Origin: Bifidobacterium merycicum DSM 6492
Lineage (GTDB): Bacteria; Actinomycetota; Actinomycetes; Actinomycetales; Bifidobacteriaceae
NCBI RefSeq assembly: GCF_900129045.1
Contig: NZ_FQTX01000003.1
Location: 248,001-312,000, forward strand
Direction: 5' to 3'
Length of the DNA: 64,000 bases
Position numbers and translations under genes: made by a program. Of this stretch, positions 53,910 through 62,454 are shown piece by piece; the stretch's first letter is position 1; each line of letters opens with the position of its first letter. Below the pieces are notes generated by a model, which was not told the DNA's origin, made no database searches, and saw nothing but the letters and a program-made list of their open reading frames with translations.

Positions 53910-54923
53910 ATGTCAACGATTCTTGAGGGCACTCCGGATAAACGTATGGCGCTGGTCACAGGCCGCGCATACCCCGAACTGGCCAAGGAGGTCGCAGACT
54001 GCCTGGGCACCCAGGTATTGGAAACCACGGCATACGATTTCGCGAACGGCGAGATGTACGTCCGCTACACCGAACCGGTTCGCGGCGCCGACGTATTCGT
54101 GTTGCAGTGCCATTACGGCGACATCAACAAGTGGATCATGGAACAGCTCATCATGGTGGATGCGCTGAAGCGTGCGTCCGCCCGCACCATCACCGTGGTT
54201 GCGCCGTTCATGGGCTACTCCCGCCAAGACAAGAAGCATCAGGGCCGCGAGCCCATCACCGCCCGTCTCGTCTACGACCTGTTCCGCACCGCCGGCGCAA
54301 GCCGCATCATGACCGTCGACCTGCACGCCGCGCAGGAACAGGGCTTCTTCGACGCCCCGGTCGACCATCTGACCGCCACCCCCGTGCTCATCGACTACGT
54401 GCGCAACCATCTGCCGCTGGCGAATACGACCATCGTCTCCCCCGACGCGGGCCGTATCAAGGTGTCCGAACAGTGGGCCGCCAAGCTCGGCGGGCTCCCG
54501 CTGGCGTTCATCCACAAGACCCGCGACACCACGCGCCCGAACCATGCCGTGGCGCATGGCATCATCGGCGAGGTTGAAGGCCGCGACTGCGTGGTGGTGG
54601 ACGATATGATCGACACCGCTGGCACGATCTGCGAAGCGGTTCGCACGCTGAGGAACGCCGGTGCGAGAAGCGTGACGCTCGTCGCGACGCACGGTCTGCT
54701 GTCAGGCCCTGCCGTTGAACGCCTGCGTGATTGCGGCGCACGTGAGATCGTGCTGATGGACACCGTTCCGGTTCCCGAAGAGAAGCGACTGCCGAATATG
54801 ACCGTGCTGTCCGTCGCGCCGCTGCTGGCGGCCGGAATCCGTTCCGTGTTCGAAGAGGGTTCCGTGGCGACGCTGCTGGAGGGTCTGCCGGAGGATATGC
54901 GCCCGCGCAATATTTACGCCTGA
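53910..54923 (+). CDS. prs: Ribose-phosphate pyrophosphokinase
   Basis: A 337-residue enzyme that makes PRPP from ribose 5-phosphate and ATP for purine, pyrimidine, His, Trp and NAD synthesis. Family motifs are present: FANGEMYVRY, the flexible-loop YSRQDKKHQGREPITARLV, the DLHAAQEQGFF metal region, and the PRPP-binding VVVDDMIDTAGTI. Length and motifs fit a class I enzyme. It begins MSTILEGTPDKRMALVTG after AAAGGACGGCAGC. It faces the ABC exporter operon, and a repeat array fills the gap. Confidence 0.93.
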   Translation: MSTILEGTPDKRMALVTGRAYPELAKEVADCLGTQVLETTAYDFANGEMYVRYTEPVRGADVFVLQCHYGDINKWIMEQLIMVDALKRASARTITVVAPFMGYSRQDKKHQGREPITARLVYDLFRTAGASRIMTVDLHAAQEQGFFDAPVDHLTATPVLIDYVRNHLPLANTTIVSPDAGRIKVSEQWAAKLGGLPLAFIHKTRDTTRPNHAVAHGIIGEVEGRDCVVVDDMIDTAGTICEAVRTLRNAGARSVTLVATHGLLSGPAVERLRDCGAREIVLMDTVPVPEEKRLPNMTVLSVAPLLAAGIRSVFEEGSVATLLEGLPEDMRPRNIYA

Positions 54924-54989
54924 TTACCTCTTGGGTTTCGCGTGAATGGCCGGGTGGTGTAGGACAGCCAGCCCCTCTCAACCCTTGCT

Positions 54990-55297
54990 GAGCGTAGACA
55001 GATGGAGATGACTTCCCCGTTTGCCTACGCTCATTTGTTCTCAGCGCAGCCGAGCGGAGAAGCCACACCCGAACAACCACGCCCAGCGGCCCCAGCGGAG
55101 ACAGATGGAGACAGCACCACCACATGCCTACGCTCAGAACCCCTCAGCGCAGCCAAACGGAGAAACCATCGCCAGATCACTACACTGAGAGCCCGCCAGC
55201 GGAGACACGCGGAGAAACCATACCCGAATAACCACGCTGAGCGGCCCCCAGCGTAGACAGATGGAGATGACTTCCCCGTTTGCCTACGCTGGGGGCC
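54990..55297. repeat. Six-unit array of imperfect palindromic repeats, ~52-bp period
   Basis: Six units start near 54990, 55042, 55093, 55145, 55198 and 55249, a steady 51-53 base spacing. Each reads roughly AGCGYAGACAGATGGAGA, a variable middle, then CCTACGCT, an imperfect hairpin. The first and last units are identical over 41 bases (54991-55031 and 55250-55290). It lies between converging genes; the last unit extended by CCCCAG/CTGGGGG could act as a terminator. Confidence 0.8.
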
Positions 55298-55436
55298 GCT
55301 CAGTGTTGTCAGACCCGCCAAAACCTAGCGGTCAACGCAGCGCCACGCCACGCCAGCCAGCGAACCCACCAACCAGCGCCCACCAAGCATCACCCGGCGC
55401 AGCGCCGCCAAGCGCCACGCCGGGGGCCGCCAAGCA

Positions 55437-57266
55437 CTACTGCGCCAGCGTGAACTGCGAGTTGTAGATCCCCGCGTAGAAGCCGGACTTGGCGAGCAGT
55501 TCCTCGTGGGTACCACGCTCGACGATATCGCCGCCATCCATCACGAGAATCATGTCGGCGTCACGGATCGTGGACAGACGGTGCGCGATCACGAACGACG
55601 TGCGACCCACGGTCAGCGCGTCCATCGCCTTCTGGATCAGCTCCTCAGTTCGCGTATCGACCGACGACGTCGCCTCGTCGAGAATCAGGATCGGTGCATC
55701 CTCGACCATGGCACGCGCGATGGTGAGCAGCTGCTTCTGCCCCTGCGACAGCGACGCCTTGTCGTCGAGCACGGTGCCGTATCCGTTCGGCAGCGACATG
55801 ATGTAATGGTGCAGACCCACCGCCTTGCACGCCGCCACGATCTGCTCATCGGTCACGCCGGGCTTCGAATACGCGATGTTTTCACGCACTGTTCCACGGA
55901 ATACCCAGGTGTCCTGCAACACCATCGAGAACTGGTCGTGCACGTTCCAGCGCGGCACGGACTTCGTGTCGACACCGTCGATGGAAATCGAACCACCGGA
56001 GATCTCGTAGAAGCGCATAAGCAGGTTTACCATCGTGGTCTTGCCCGCGCCGGTCGGTCCGACGATGGCGATCTTCTGACCGGATTTCACGGATGCGGAG
56101 AAGTCCTTGATGACCGTCTTGCCGGGCTCGTACCCGAACTGCACGTGGCTGAACTCCACGTCGCCGCGCACCGGCTTACCGTTCGCACCGAGCAGCGCCT
56201 GCTTGTCGGATTCGTCGGCCATTTCCGGCTCCTCCAGGAACTTAAACACACGCTCGGAGGCGGCGGCGCAACGCTGCAGGTTCTGGAACGCCTGCGCGAA
56301 CTGGGAGAGCGGCTGCGTGAACAGGCGGATGTACATCATGAACGCCACGATCACGCCGAATTCGATCTTGCCGTCCATCGCGAGCACCGCACCGACCACG
56401 CACACGACCACGTAGCCGAAGTTGCCGATGAAGTTCATCAACGGCATCATCAGGCCGGACAGGAACTGGCTCTTCCAACCGGAATCGTACAGATCCTTGT
56501 TGTACTTCTCGAAGCGTGCGATGGAATCCTCTTCGCCGCAGTACGCCTTGACCACGTTATGGCCGGCGTACATCTCTTCGACGTGGCCGTTCACATCGCC
56601 CAGCGCGATCTGCTGGCGGGAGAAGTATTTCTGCGACACCTTCATGATCACGCCCATGATGATCAGGCCGAGCAGCGCGGAGCCGATGGCGCACAGCGTC
56701 ATGATCACGTTGTTGTAGAACATCATGATGAGCGCGCCGAAGAACAGCGTGATCGAGGTGATGAGCGAGCCGAGCGACTGGCCGAGCGTCTGTCCGATCG
56801 CGTCCACATCGTTGGTGATGCGGCTGAGCACGTCGCCGTAGCTGACTTTGTCGAAATACTTGAGCGGCAGTTTGTTGATCTTCACGCTGATCGCTTCACG
56901 CAACTGCTGCGCGGTGCGTTGCGTCACGTTCGCCATCAGCCAGCTTTGCACGTAGCAGAGCACGGCGTAGCCGACGTATAGCGCGACCAGCAGCCAGACG
57001 ATGCGGTTCACCGCGTCGAAATCGATTGCACGCAGCACCGGCTTGCCTTGCACCATGGCGGGCAGGCCTTTGGTGATTTCGTTGGTCATGTCCTTGAGTT
57101 TGTCCGGACCGACGATCTGGCACACCGTACCCGCCGCGCCCAGAATCAGCGAAACAACGATCACTGGAATATATCGGCGGCAGAAGCGTACCAGCTTCTT
57201 CATCGCACCGCCGAAATTCTGCGGTTTTTCAACGGGGCCACGCCCACGTCCCATTCCTCTTGGCAT
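55437..57266 (-). CDS. ABC exporter half-transporter, second gene
   Basis: A 609-residue fused membrane-ATPase protein of the type I exporter class. Six helices (about 30-330) are followed by the nucleotide-binding domain with Walker A GPTGAGKTTMVNLLMRFYE, signature LSQGQKQLLTIARAM and Walker B ILILDEATSSVDTRTE. The catalytic Glu is present. With the first gene it should form a heterodimeric multidrug-type exporter. The ATG follows AAAGGAGGACCGAT and lies 13 bases after the first gene's stop. A MarR regulator gene upstream fits inducible drug efflux. Confidence 0.9.
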   Translation of the reverse strand: MPRGMGRGRGPVEKPQNFGGAMKKLVRFCRRYIPVIVVSLILGAAGTVCQIVGPDKLKDMTNEITKGLPAMVQGKPVLRAIDFDAVNRIVWLLVALYVGYAVLCYVQSWLMANVTQRTAQQLREAISVKINKLPLKYFDKVSYGDVLSRITNDVDAIGQTLGQSLGSLITSITLFFGALIMMFYNNVIMTLCAIGSALLGLIIMGVIMKVSQKYFSRQQIALGDVNGHVEEMYAGHNVVKAYCGEEDSIARFEKYNKDLYDSGWKSQFLSGLMMPLMNFIGNFGYVVVCVVGAVLAMDGKIEFGVIVAFMMYIRLFTQPLSQFAQAFQNLQRCAAASERVFKFLEEPEMADESDKQALLGANGKPVRGDVEFSHVQFGYEPGKTVIKDFSASVKSGQKIAIVGPTGAGKTTMVNLLMRFYEISGGSISIDGVDTKSVPRWNVHDQFSMVLQDTWVFRGTVRENIAYSKPGVTDEQIVAACKAVGLHHYIMSLPNGYGTVLDDKASLSQGQKQLLTIARAMVEDAPILILDEATSSVDTRTEELIQKAMDALTVGRTSFVIAHRLSTIRDADMILVMDGGDIVERGTHEELLAKSGFYAGIYNSQFTLAQ

Positions 57267-57279
57267 ATCGGTCCTCCTT

Positions 57280-59067
57280 TCAGTGCTTCAATTCGTCTTC
57301 GCTGAGCTGCGATTGCGCGATCTGGCGGTATACGTCGCAGTTGTCGAGCAGTTCCTCATGCGTGCCTTGACCGACCACCTTGCCTTGGTCGAGTACGACG
57401 ATGCGGTCGGCGTTCATGATGGTACCGATGCGCTGGGCGACGATGAGTTTGGTGGAGTCCTTCGCTTCCTTGGCGAGCGCGTCGCGTACCGCACGGTCGG
57501 TTTTGAAGTCGAGTGCGGAGAAGGAGTCGTCGAAGATCAGGATCTCCGGGTGGCGGTAGACGGCGCGGGCGATCGACAGGCGCTGCTTCTGCCCGCCGGA
57601 TACGTTGGAGCCGCCTTGTGCGATGGAGGATTCGTAGGTGTTGTCTTTCTTTTCTACGAATTCGGTGGCCTGGGCCACTTCGCATGCCTTGCGCACGTTG
57701 GCCATATCGGCATCCGTGCCGGCTTCCTCGCTGCCCGACTTGCTTCCCGACTTGTCGCCGTAGCTCACGTTGGAGGCGATGGTGCCTTTGAACAGGAACG
57801 ACTGCTGCGGTACGTAGCCGATCTTGTCGCGCAGGGCTTTGAGCGTGTAGTCGCGCACGTCCACGCCGTCGACCAGCACCTGGCCTTGTGTGGCGTCGTA
57901 GAAGCGCGGCACCAGGTTGATGAGTGAGGATTTGCCGGAACCGGTGGAGCCGATGAATGCCACGGTCTGGCCTTTCTTGGCGGTGAAGCTGATGCCTTCG
58001 AGCATGGCCTTGCGCGAATCCGGGTAGGTGAAGCTTACGTTGCGGAATTCGATTTCGCCCTGCTTGCCGGGTTCGCCTTCGGTGTGTGTGCCGTCGGTGA
58101 TGAGCGGTTTGGTGTCGATTACTTCCAGCACGCGCTGTGCGGACACGTCGGCGCGCGGCCAGAGCACGAATACCATGCTCATGAGCAGGAAGCTCATGAT
58201 GACCTGCACGGAGTAGCTGGAGAACACGACCATGTTGGCGAAGGTGGTGAGCTTGTCGGTCAGGTCGGCCGCGTCGATGAGGTAGGCGCCGATCCAGTAG
58301 ACGGCCAGCATGAGTCCGTTCATGATGGTGTTCATCAGCGGCATCATGATGGCCATGGCACGGTTGGTGAACAGCTGGGTGTCGGTGAGTTCCTTGTTGG
58401 CCTTGGTGAATTTGGCTTCCTGGTAGTCTTCGGCGTTGTAGGCGCGTACCACGCGCAGACCGGTCAGGTTTTCGCGTGCCACCAGGTTGATGTTGTCGGT
58501 CAGGCGCTGCATGGCTTTGAACTTCGGCATGACGAAGAACATGATCACGCAGATGGCGGCCATCAATACCACGACGGCGATGCCGGTGGCGACCGTCCAT
58601 TCGAAGCCTTTGCCGGCGATCTTGCAGATGGCCCATACGGCCATGATCGGCGATTTGACGATCATCATGAGGCCCATGGTGATGAACATCTGGATCTGCG
58701 TGATGTCGTTGGTGGATCTGGTGATGAGCGATGCGGTGGAGAATCGGCTCATTTCCGCAGGTCCGAAGCTTTCGACCTTGTTGAATTCGAGCGAGCGCAG
58801 GCGCTGGCTGAACGAGGCGCCGACGCGGGCCGCCACGTAGCCGGTGACGACCGCGCAGGCGACAGAACCGAGCGAGACGAGCAGCATTTTGCCGCCCGCC
58901 ACCCAGATGTCATGCATTTCACTGCCGGGGGTTTCCACGAGCGTGGTGATGTCGGACATGTAGTCCGGTAGGGTCAGGTCGAGCCAGATCTGGCCGACGA
59001 TGCTGACCAATGCTATGAGCATTTGGCCTATCTCCGCTTTGGAGAGGTATCGCATGATGCGAAGCAT
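57280..59067 (-). CDS. ABC exporter half-transporter, first gene
   Basis: A 595-residue exporter half with six helices and an ATPase domain: Walker A GSTGSGKSSLINLVPRFYD, signature VSGGQKQRLSIARAV and Walker B ILIFDDSFSALDFKTD. Here the residue after the Walker B Asp is Asp (FDDS) instead of the catalytic Glu, so this partner carries a degenerate site, as is usual in heterodimeric exporters. A Gly/Ser/Lys-rich insert (GDKSGSKSGSEEAGTDADM) lies before the signature. Two MarR-type operators lie 44-72 bases before the start. Confidence 0.9.
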   Translation of the reverse strand: MLRIMRYLSKAEIGQMLIALVSIVGQIWLDLTLPDYMSDITTLVETPGSEMHDIWVAGGKMLLVSLGSVACAVVTGYVAARVGASFSQRLRSLEFNKVESFGPAEMSRFSTASLITRSTNDITQIQMFITMGLMMIVKSPIMAVWAICKIAGKGFEWTVATGIAVVVLMAAICVIMFFVMPKFKAMQRLTDNINLVARENLTGLRVVRAYNAEDYQEAKFTKANKELTDTQLFTNRAMAIMMPLMNTIMNGLMLAVYWIGAYLIDAADLTDKLTTFANMVVFSSYSVQVIMSFLLMSMVFVLWPRADVSAQRVLEVIDTKPLITDGTHTEGEPGKQGEIEFRNVSFTYPDSRKAMLEGISFTAKKGQTVAFIGSTGSGKSSLINLVPRFYDATQGQVLVDGVDVRDYTLKALRDKIGYVPQQSFLFKGTIASNVSYGDKSGSKSGSEEAGTDADMANVRKACEVAQATEFVEKKDNTYESSIAQGGSNVSGGQKQRLSIARAVYRHPEILIFDDSFSALDFKTDRAVRDALAKEAKDSTKLIVAQRIGTIMNADRIVVLDQGKVVGQGTHEELLDNCDVYRQIAQSQLSEDELKH

Positions 59068-59110
59068 ATGTTTGGTTCCTTCTCTAGAGCTGTTCTTACG
59101 ACTTCGATTA

Positions 59111-59139
59111 CTTACACCGTAAGTAACTTACACTGTAAG
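59111..59139. promoter_or_regulatory. Twin MarR operators before the ABC exporter
   Basis: Two palindromes, CTTACACCGTAAG (59111-59123) and CTTACACTGTAAG (59127-59139), are centred 16 bases apart upstream of the exporter start. The same motif occurs before the marR gene at 60007-60019. Confidence 0.8.
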
Positions 59140-59216
59140 ATACTACATCCATAGCCGACTATGTTCTGACAGCGATTTGCGGCATGCGCAACGTTTGCCC
59201 CCGCTTCTTTCCCTTC

Positions 59217-59369
59217 CCTCAAACTACCAACGCTCAGCACCCCCTCACCGTCAACAAACTGAGAAACACCCAAACTACCGACGGCGAGCACCCCCTCACC
59301 GTCAACAAACTGAGAAACACCCAAACTACCGACGGTGAGGAACGGCTCAGCGTCAACAGTTTGAGGAGG
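59217..59369. repeat. Three-unit hairpin repeat array, 51-bp period
   Basis: Units at 59218, 59269 and 59320 read CCAAACTACCGACGGYGAG, then CCCTCACCGTCAACAAACTGAG. Units one and two differ at few positions; the third forms a better hairpin (ACTACCGACGGTGAG against CTCAGCGTCAACAGTTTG). Same family as 45036-45261. It separates the marR gene from the exporter operon. Confidence 0.8.
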
Positions 59370-59459
59370 ATGGTGGGCACGTATGGCGCAGGAATCGGAA
59401 CCGGACTCGCCCACCCGCTATATGCCCGCTATTGCTCACGGAAACCGGAACCAGAACCG

Positions 59460-59966
59460 CTATTGTTCACGGGAGCCGGAACCGGGCTCGTTCGCCTTGT
59501 CGAACGCCTGCTTCACCTGCTCCGGAGTGGGTCGAGACTTGCCGGGCATGCACAACGTCATATATGTGGTGAATTCGTCGGTAAGGTCGATGAATTCGCG
59601 CGTCCGGCGCTCCCCCATCTGCGAGAAGATCCAGCAGATCGCCTCACGCATGTCCTCACGCTGCTTGTGCGCACGTTCCTCACCGATTTTGGTGAGCTTC
59701 ACGTGCACGCTACGGCGGTCTTCAGGGTCTGGTTCGCGCACGATCTGGCCTTTTTTCTCCAATCCGGCCAGCAATGTGGAGACGCGCCCCGTCGTGGCCC
59801 GCATGGCCTGTGCGATCTGCGATGGCGTCATCGCGCCCTTGATATACAGCTCCTGCACCACGAACGGCTCACCTTTGACGCCACGGGACATCTCCCGCTG
59901 CATCTGGGAACGCTTGCCCCAGGTGGTCTGCACCAACCGATCGAACGCTTCCTGCTCGAACCCCAA
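59460..59966 (-). CDS. MarR-family regulator of the ABC exporter
   Basis: A 168-residue winged-helix repressor. The DNA-binding region is seen as MTPSQIAQAMRATTGRVSTLLAGLEKKGQIVREPDPEDRRSVHVKLTKIGEERA. The TTG start at 59966 is chosen because AAAGGAGGA lies 6 bases before it; an in-frame ATG at 60083 would put the operator inside the gene. A CTTACAC-type operator at 60007 overlaps its promoter, and two more lie before the exporter genes. It thus probably represses itself and the exporter until a drug or metabolite binds. Confidence 0.87.
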   Translation of the reverse strand: MGFEQEAFDRLVQTTWGKRSQMQREMSRGVKGEPFVVQELYIKGAMTPSQIAQAMRATTGRVSTLLAGLEKKGQIVREPDPEDRRSVHVKLTKIGEERAHKQREDMREAICWIFSQMGERRTREFIDLTDEFTTYMTLCMPGKSRPTPEQVKQAFDKANEPGSGSREQ

Positions 59967-60006
59967 TGGGCTTCCTCCTTTACGCCATAGACAACCGTCA
60001 TAATAT

Positions 60007-60019
60007 CTTACGGTGTAAA
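60007..60019. promoter_or_regulatory. MarR operator before its own gene
   Basis: On the minus strand it reads TTTACACCGTAAG, matching 12 of 13 bases of the first operator at 59111. It lies 41 bases before the TTG start and implies autoregulation. Confidence 0.75.
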
Positions 60020-60051
60020 CCAATTTGTGAAGGAATCGGACTATTGCATCA

Positions 60052-61062
60052 TCAGCGCAACCGGGAACCACCGAACACGGCACGATTCAGCCTGGCAAGC
60101 TCGTCGCACGTAAGCTCCAGCCCGGTGGCGGCGAAGGAATCGTTGATCTCGTGCGGATTGCGGGCGCTGGGAATGGTGTACAGACGCTCGTATTGCGCCA
60201 ACTCCCACGCCAGCACCACACGCTGATAGGAGCAGCCATGCTCGCCTGCGACCGCGCGGAACGGATCGTACGCACGCTGGTCGAACGCGTCAAGGAACCC
60301 GCCGAGCGGACTCCAGCAGACGAACGCCAGACCCAGTTCCCTGCAATGACCCACTGTATGTTCGGGGTCGGGGTGCGACGGCGAGAACTGGTTCTGCACG
60401 GCGATCAGCTTGTCGCCGAGCATGGTGCGTGCGATGTCGATCTGCTCGTTGTTCACGCGGGAGATGCCGGCGTATCGGATCACGCCCTCGTCCAACAGCT
60501 GCTTCAACGCGCCGACCTGATCCGCATACGGCACCGCCGGGTCCGGGCCATGCGAGTAGAGCAGATCAAGCGCATCCACACCAAGATGCAACGCCGACTC
60601 CTTCGCATCACGGATCATGGTCTCCGGGCGCGAATCGGCCATCCAGCCATACCTGCTGCCGGCAGCCTGCAAATGCTGACGCTCCTGAGCACCCTGCGCG
60701 TCCGATTCGGCCGCATCGGACACCTGCGCAACGGGAACAGGCTCTTCCATCGTGCGACGGTACCCGGTTTTCGTGGCGACCAGCACTTCATCGCGCGGAC
60801 CGTCCCACGTGCGCAACGCGTCGCGCACCAGCCGCTCGCCGTACCCCAAGTCCTCCGGGGTTCCAGTGCCAGGCCGGCTCGGCAGATAATACGACCACGC
60901 GGTGTCGAGATACCGCACGCCCGCATCGAGACCGGCGTGAATCGTCTCGATCGCCGTCTCCCGATCCGGGCGCCCCTCAATCGCCAACGCCATCGTGCCC
61001 ATGCCGAGCTTGGGAATCGCAAACCCCGCCAATTCGCCCATGTTCCGCGCAATCACCATCAT
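60052..61062 (-). CDS. Aldo/keto reductase
   Basis: A 336-residue NADPH-dependent oxidoreductase with the AKR barrel. The Asp/Tyr of the tetrad is in RYLDTAWSYYLPS, the Lys in VATKTGYRRTM and the His in LYSHGPDPAVPYADQ. VQNQFSPSHPD, CWSPLGGF and IPSARNPHEINDSF make the cofactor site. An insertion of about 30 residues (VPVAQVSDAAESDAQGAQERQHLQAAG) follows the Lys segment. The ATG at 61062 follows GGAAAGGGACG; the longer open frame upstream reads through the riboswitch and is not coding. The carbonyl substrate is unknown. Confidence 0.88.
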   Translation of the reverse strand: MMVIARNMGELAGFAIPKLGMGTMALAIEGRPDRETAIETIHAGLDAGVRYLDTAWSYYLPSRPGTGTPEDLGYGERLVRDALRTWDGPRDEVLVATKTGYRRTMEEPVPVAQVSDAAESDAQGAQERQHLQAAGSRYGWMADSRPETMIRDAKESALHLGVDALDLLYSHGPDPAVPYADQVGALKQLLDEGVIRYAGISRVNNEQIDIARTMLGDKLIAVQNQFSPSHPDPEHTVGHCRELGLAFVCWSPLGGFLDAFDQRAYDPFRAVAGEHGCSYQRVVLAWELAQYERLYTIPSARNPHEINDSFAATGLELTCDELARLNRAVFGGSRLR

Positions 61063-61149
61063 CGTCCCTTTCCATCGTCGGCACATCCGCCACCCATTCT
61101 TGCACACGCGCGGCACCCGGCTTGTCGGGCGGGCGCGGGAAGATGAGGG

Positions 61150-61238
61150 CACAACCGAACGGGAGCCGAAAGGCTGAGAGGGAGCGACGAGCTTCGACCG
61201 AGGACTTGATGCGGGTAATGCCGCCGTAAGGAGACGGG
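61150..61238 (+). promoter_or_regulatory. TPP riboswitch (thi box)
   Basis: The thi-box core is present: GCTGAGAGGGAGC at about 61173, then ACTTGATGCGGGTAATGCC from 61204 and GCCGTAAGGAGACGGG. These match the conserved CTGAGA and CTGATCxGGxTAATxCCxGCGxAGGGA parts. The flanks ACGGGAG and GGAGACGGG may shape P1. It precedes thiS by about 175 bases and should lower thiSFG expression when thiamine pyrophosphate is abundant. Confidence 0.88.
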
Positions 61239-61339
61239 TTGTTCGCGCCGCCAGGGCGCATCTCAATCTTCCGTTCGCGATAACCGAATATCGCGTGATC
61301 AGGGTCACGGAGGGGCGCACCACCTCATAGGGTACGGCT

Positions 61340-61366
61340 TCTCTTCGCGACCCTTTTTTCGTACCG
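61340..61366 (+). terminator. Candidate expression-platform T-tract
   Basis: GCGACCCTTTTTTCGTACC lies between the riboswitch and thiS; GGTACG at 61331 can pair with CGTACC at 61361. A terminator or anti-terminator role is likely, but the exact fold is unclear. Confidence 0.35.
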
Positions 61367-61414
61367 GATGCCATGCAAACCCATGGCTCCCAACACATAA
61401 GAAGGGACAGTCCA

Positions 61415-61609
61415 ATGATCATCAACGGCAAGGAAGAGCAGATCGCCACGCCCATCACCGTGGCCGAGCTGATCGAAAGCAAGGGCCTGCGCGCCGACCG
61501 CGTGGCCGTGGAACTCAACGGCGAGATCGTGCCACGCGCCCAGCGTGCGCAGACGCAGCTCAAAGGCACCGACACCCTGGAGATCGTCACGTTCGTGCAG
61601 GGCGGCTGA
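61415..61609 (+). CDS. thiS: Sulfur carrier protein ThiS
   Basis: A 64-residue ubiquitin-like protein ending in the required Gly-Gly (IVTFVQGG). ThiF adenylates this end, which then carries the thiocarboxylate sulfur used by ThiG to build the thiazole ring of thiamine. The ATG at 61415 follows AAGAAGGGACAG; an upstream ATG at 61373 lies in the leader. First gene after the TPP riboswitch. Confidence 0.92.
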   Translation: MIINGKEEQIATPITVAELIESKGLRADRVAVELNGEIVPRAQRAQTQLKGTDTLEIVTFVQGG

Positions 61610-61709
61610 GCGGCGCGCATCACGCAACCACACGTGCCACACGCATCACACGCACCACGCACATCACGACGAACGAACCATAGACAACGAACGGAAGACC
61701 GCACCAATC

Positions 61710-62423
61710 ATGACCTTTGAACCATCGGCAACCCCGGAGCAGATCAGCGCCCGCCAGCAGGCGTTCGACAACCAGCCCGACCCCGCCATGCTCGTCAGCC
61801 GCGAGGAGATCCGCGCCGCCCTGCTCGACCGCCACACCGCCGCCACACAAGATAAACTCGATTCCGCACATGTGGCCATCTGCGGTTGCGGCGGCCTCGG
61901 CTCCACCATCGCGGTGGCTCTGACCCGCATCGGCGTCGGCCACCTGCACCTCATCGACTTCGACCGCGTGGACATGACCAACCTGAACCGTCAGCAGTAT
62001 TTCCTCAAGGATCTCGGCCAGTACAAGACCGAGGCGCTGCGTTCCAACCTGCGCCAGATCAACCCGTTCATCGACATCACCATCGACACCGTGAAAGTGA
62101 CCGACGAGAACGTGCCGACGCTGTTCGAGAACGAAAGCATCATCTGCGAGGCGTTCGATGTGCCGGAAAACAAGACGATGCTCGTCAACGCGGTGCTGGA
62201 GAACCTGCCGGATAAGAAGCTCGTAAGCGCTTCGGGCATGGCCGGATTCCGCAGCTCCAACCTGGTGAGCACGCGCCGCGTGTCGAAGAACTTCTACTTC
62301 TGCGGCGACGGCGAAACCGCCCCCGTGCCGGGTGCCGGCCTGATGGCCCCGCGCGTGGGCGTGGTCGCCTGCCATGAGGCGAATATGGTCACCCGCCTGA
62401 TCCTCGGCGAAGAGGACGCATAA
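61710..62423 (+). CDS. thiF: ThiS adenylyltransferase ThiF
   Basis: A 237-residue E1-like enzyme that activates the ThiS C-terminus with ATP. The nucleotide-binding [17 protein letters not shown] is at 59-75, followed by [16 protein letters not shown] with the conserved Arg/Gln. It is of the short ThiF class (ThiF family 2). The zinc-binding CxxC pairs of longer ThiF/MoeB proteins are absent. The ATG at 61710 is chosen; the ribosome site is weak (GGAAGA, 12 bases away), so another start cannot be excluded. Confidence 0.88.
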   Translation: MTFEPSATPEQISARQQAFDNQPDPAMLVSREEIRAALLDRHTAATQDKLDSAHVAICGCGGLGSTIAVALTRIGVGHLHLIDFDRVDMTNLNRQQYFLKDLGQYKTEALRSNLRQINPFIDITIDTVKVTDENVPTLFENESIICEAFDVPENKTMLVNAVLENLPDKKLVSASGMAGFRSSNLVSTRRVSKNFYFCGDGETAPVPGAGLMAPRVGVVACHEANMVTRLILGEEDA

Positions 62424-62454
62424 CACACGCAGGACCCCAACGAAAGGACACACT

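Noticed and set aside
54990..55297. CRISPR array
   Set aside because: Units are imperfect palindromes varying throughout, not exact repeats with unique spacers, and no cas genes are present.
59217..59369. CRISPR array
   Set aside because: The whole 51-bp unit repeats, including what would be spacers; no cas genes.
60052..61707. Long 551-residue version of the aldo/keto reductase
   Set aside because: The extra N-terminal part reads through the TPP riboswitch and thiS on the opposite strand and has no homology pattern.
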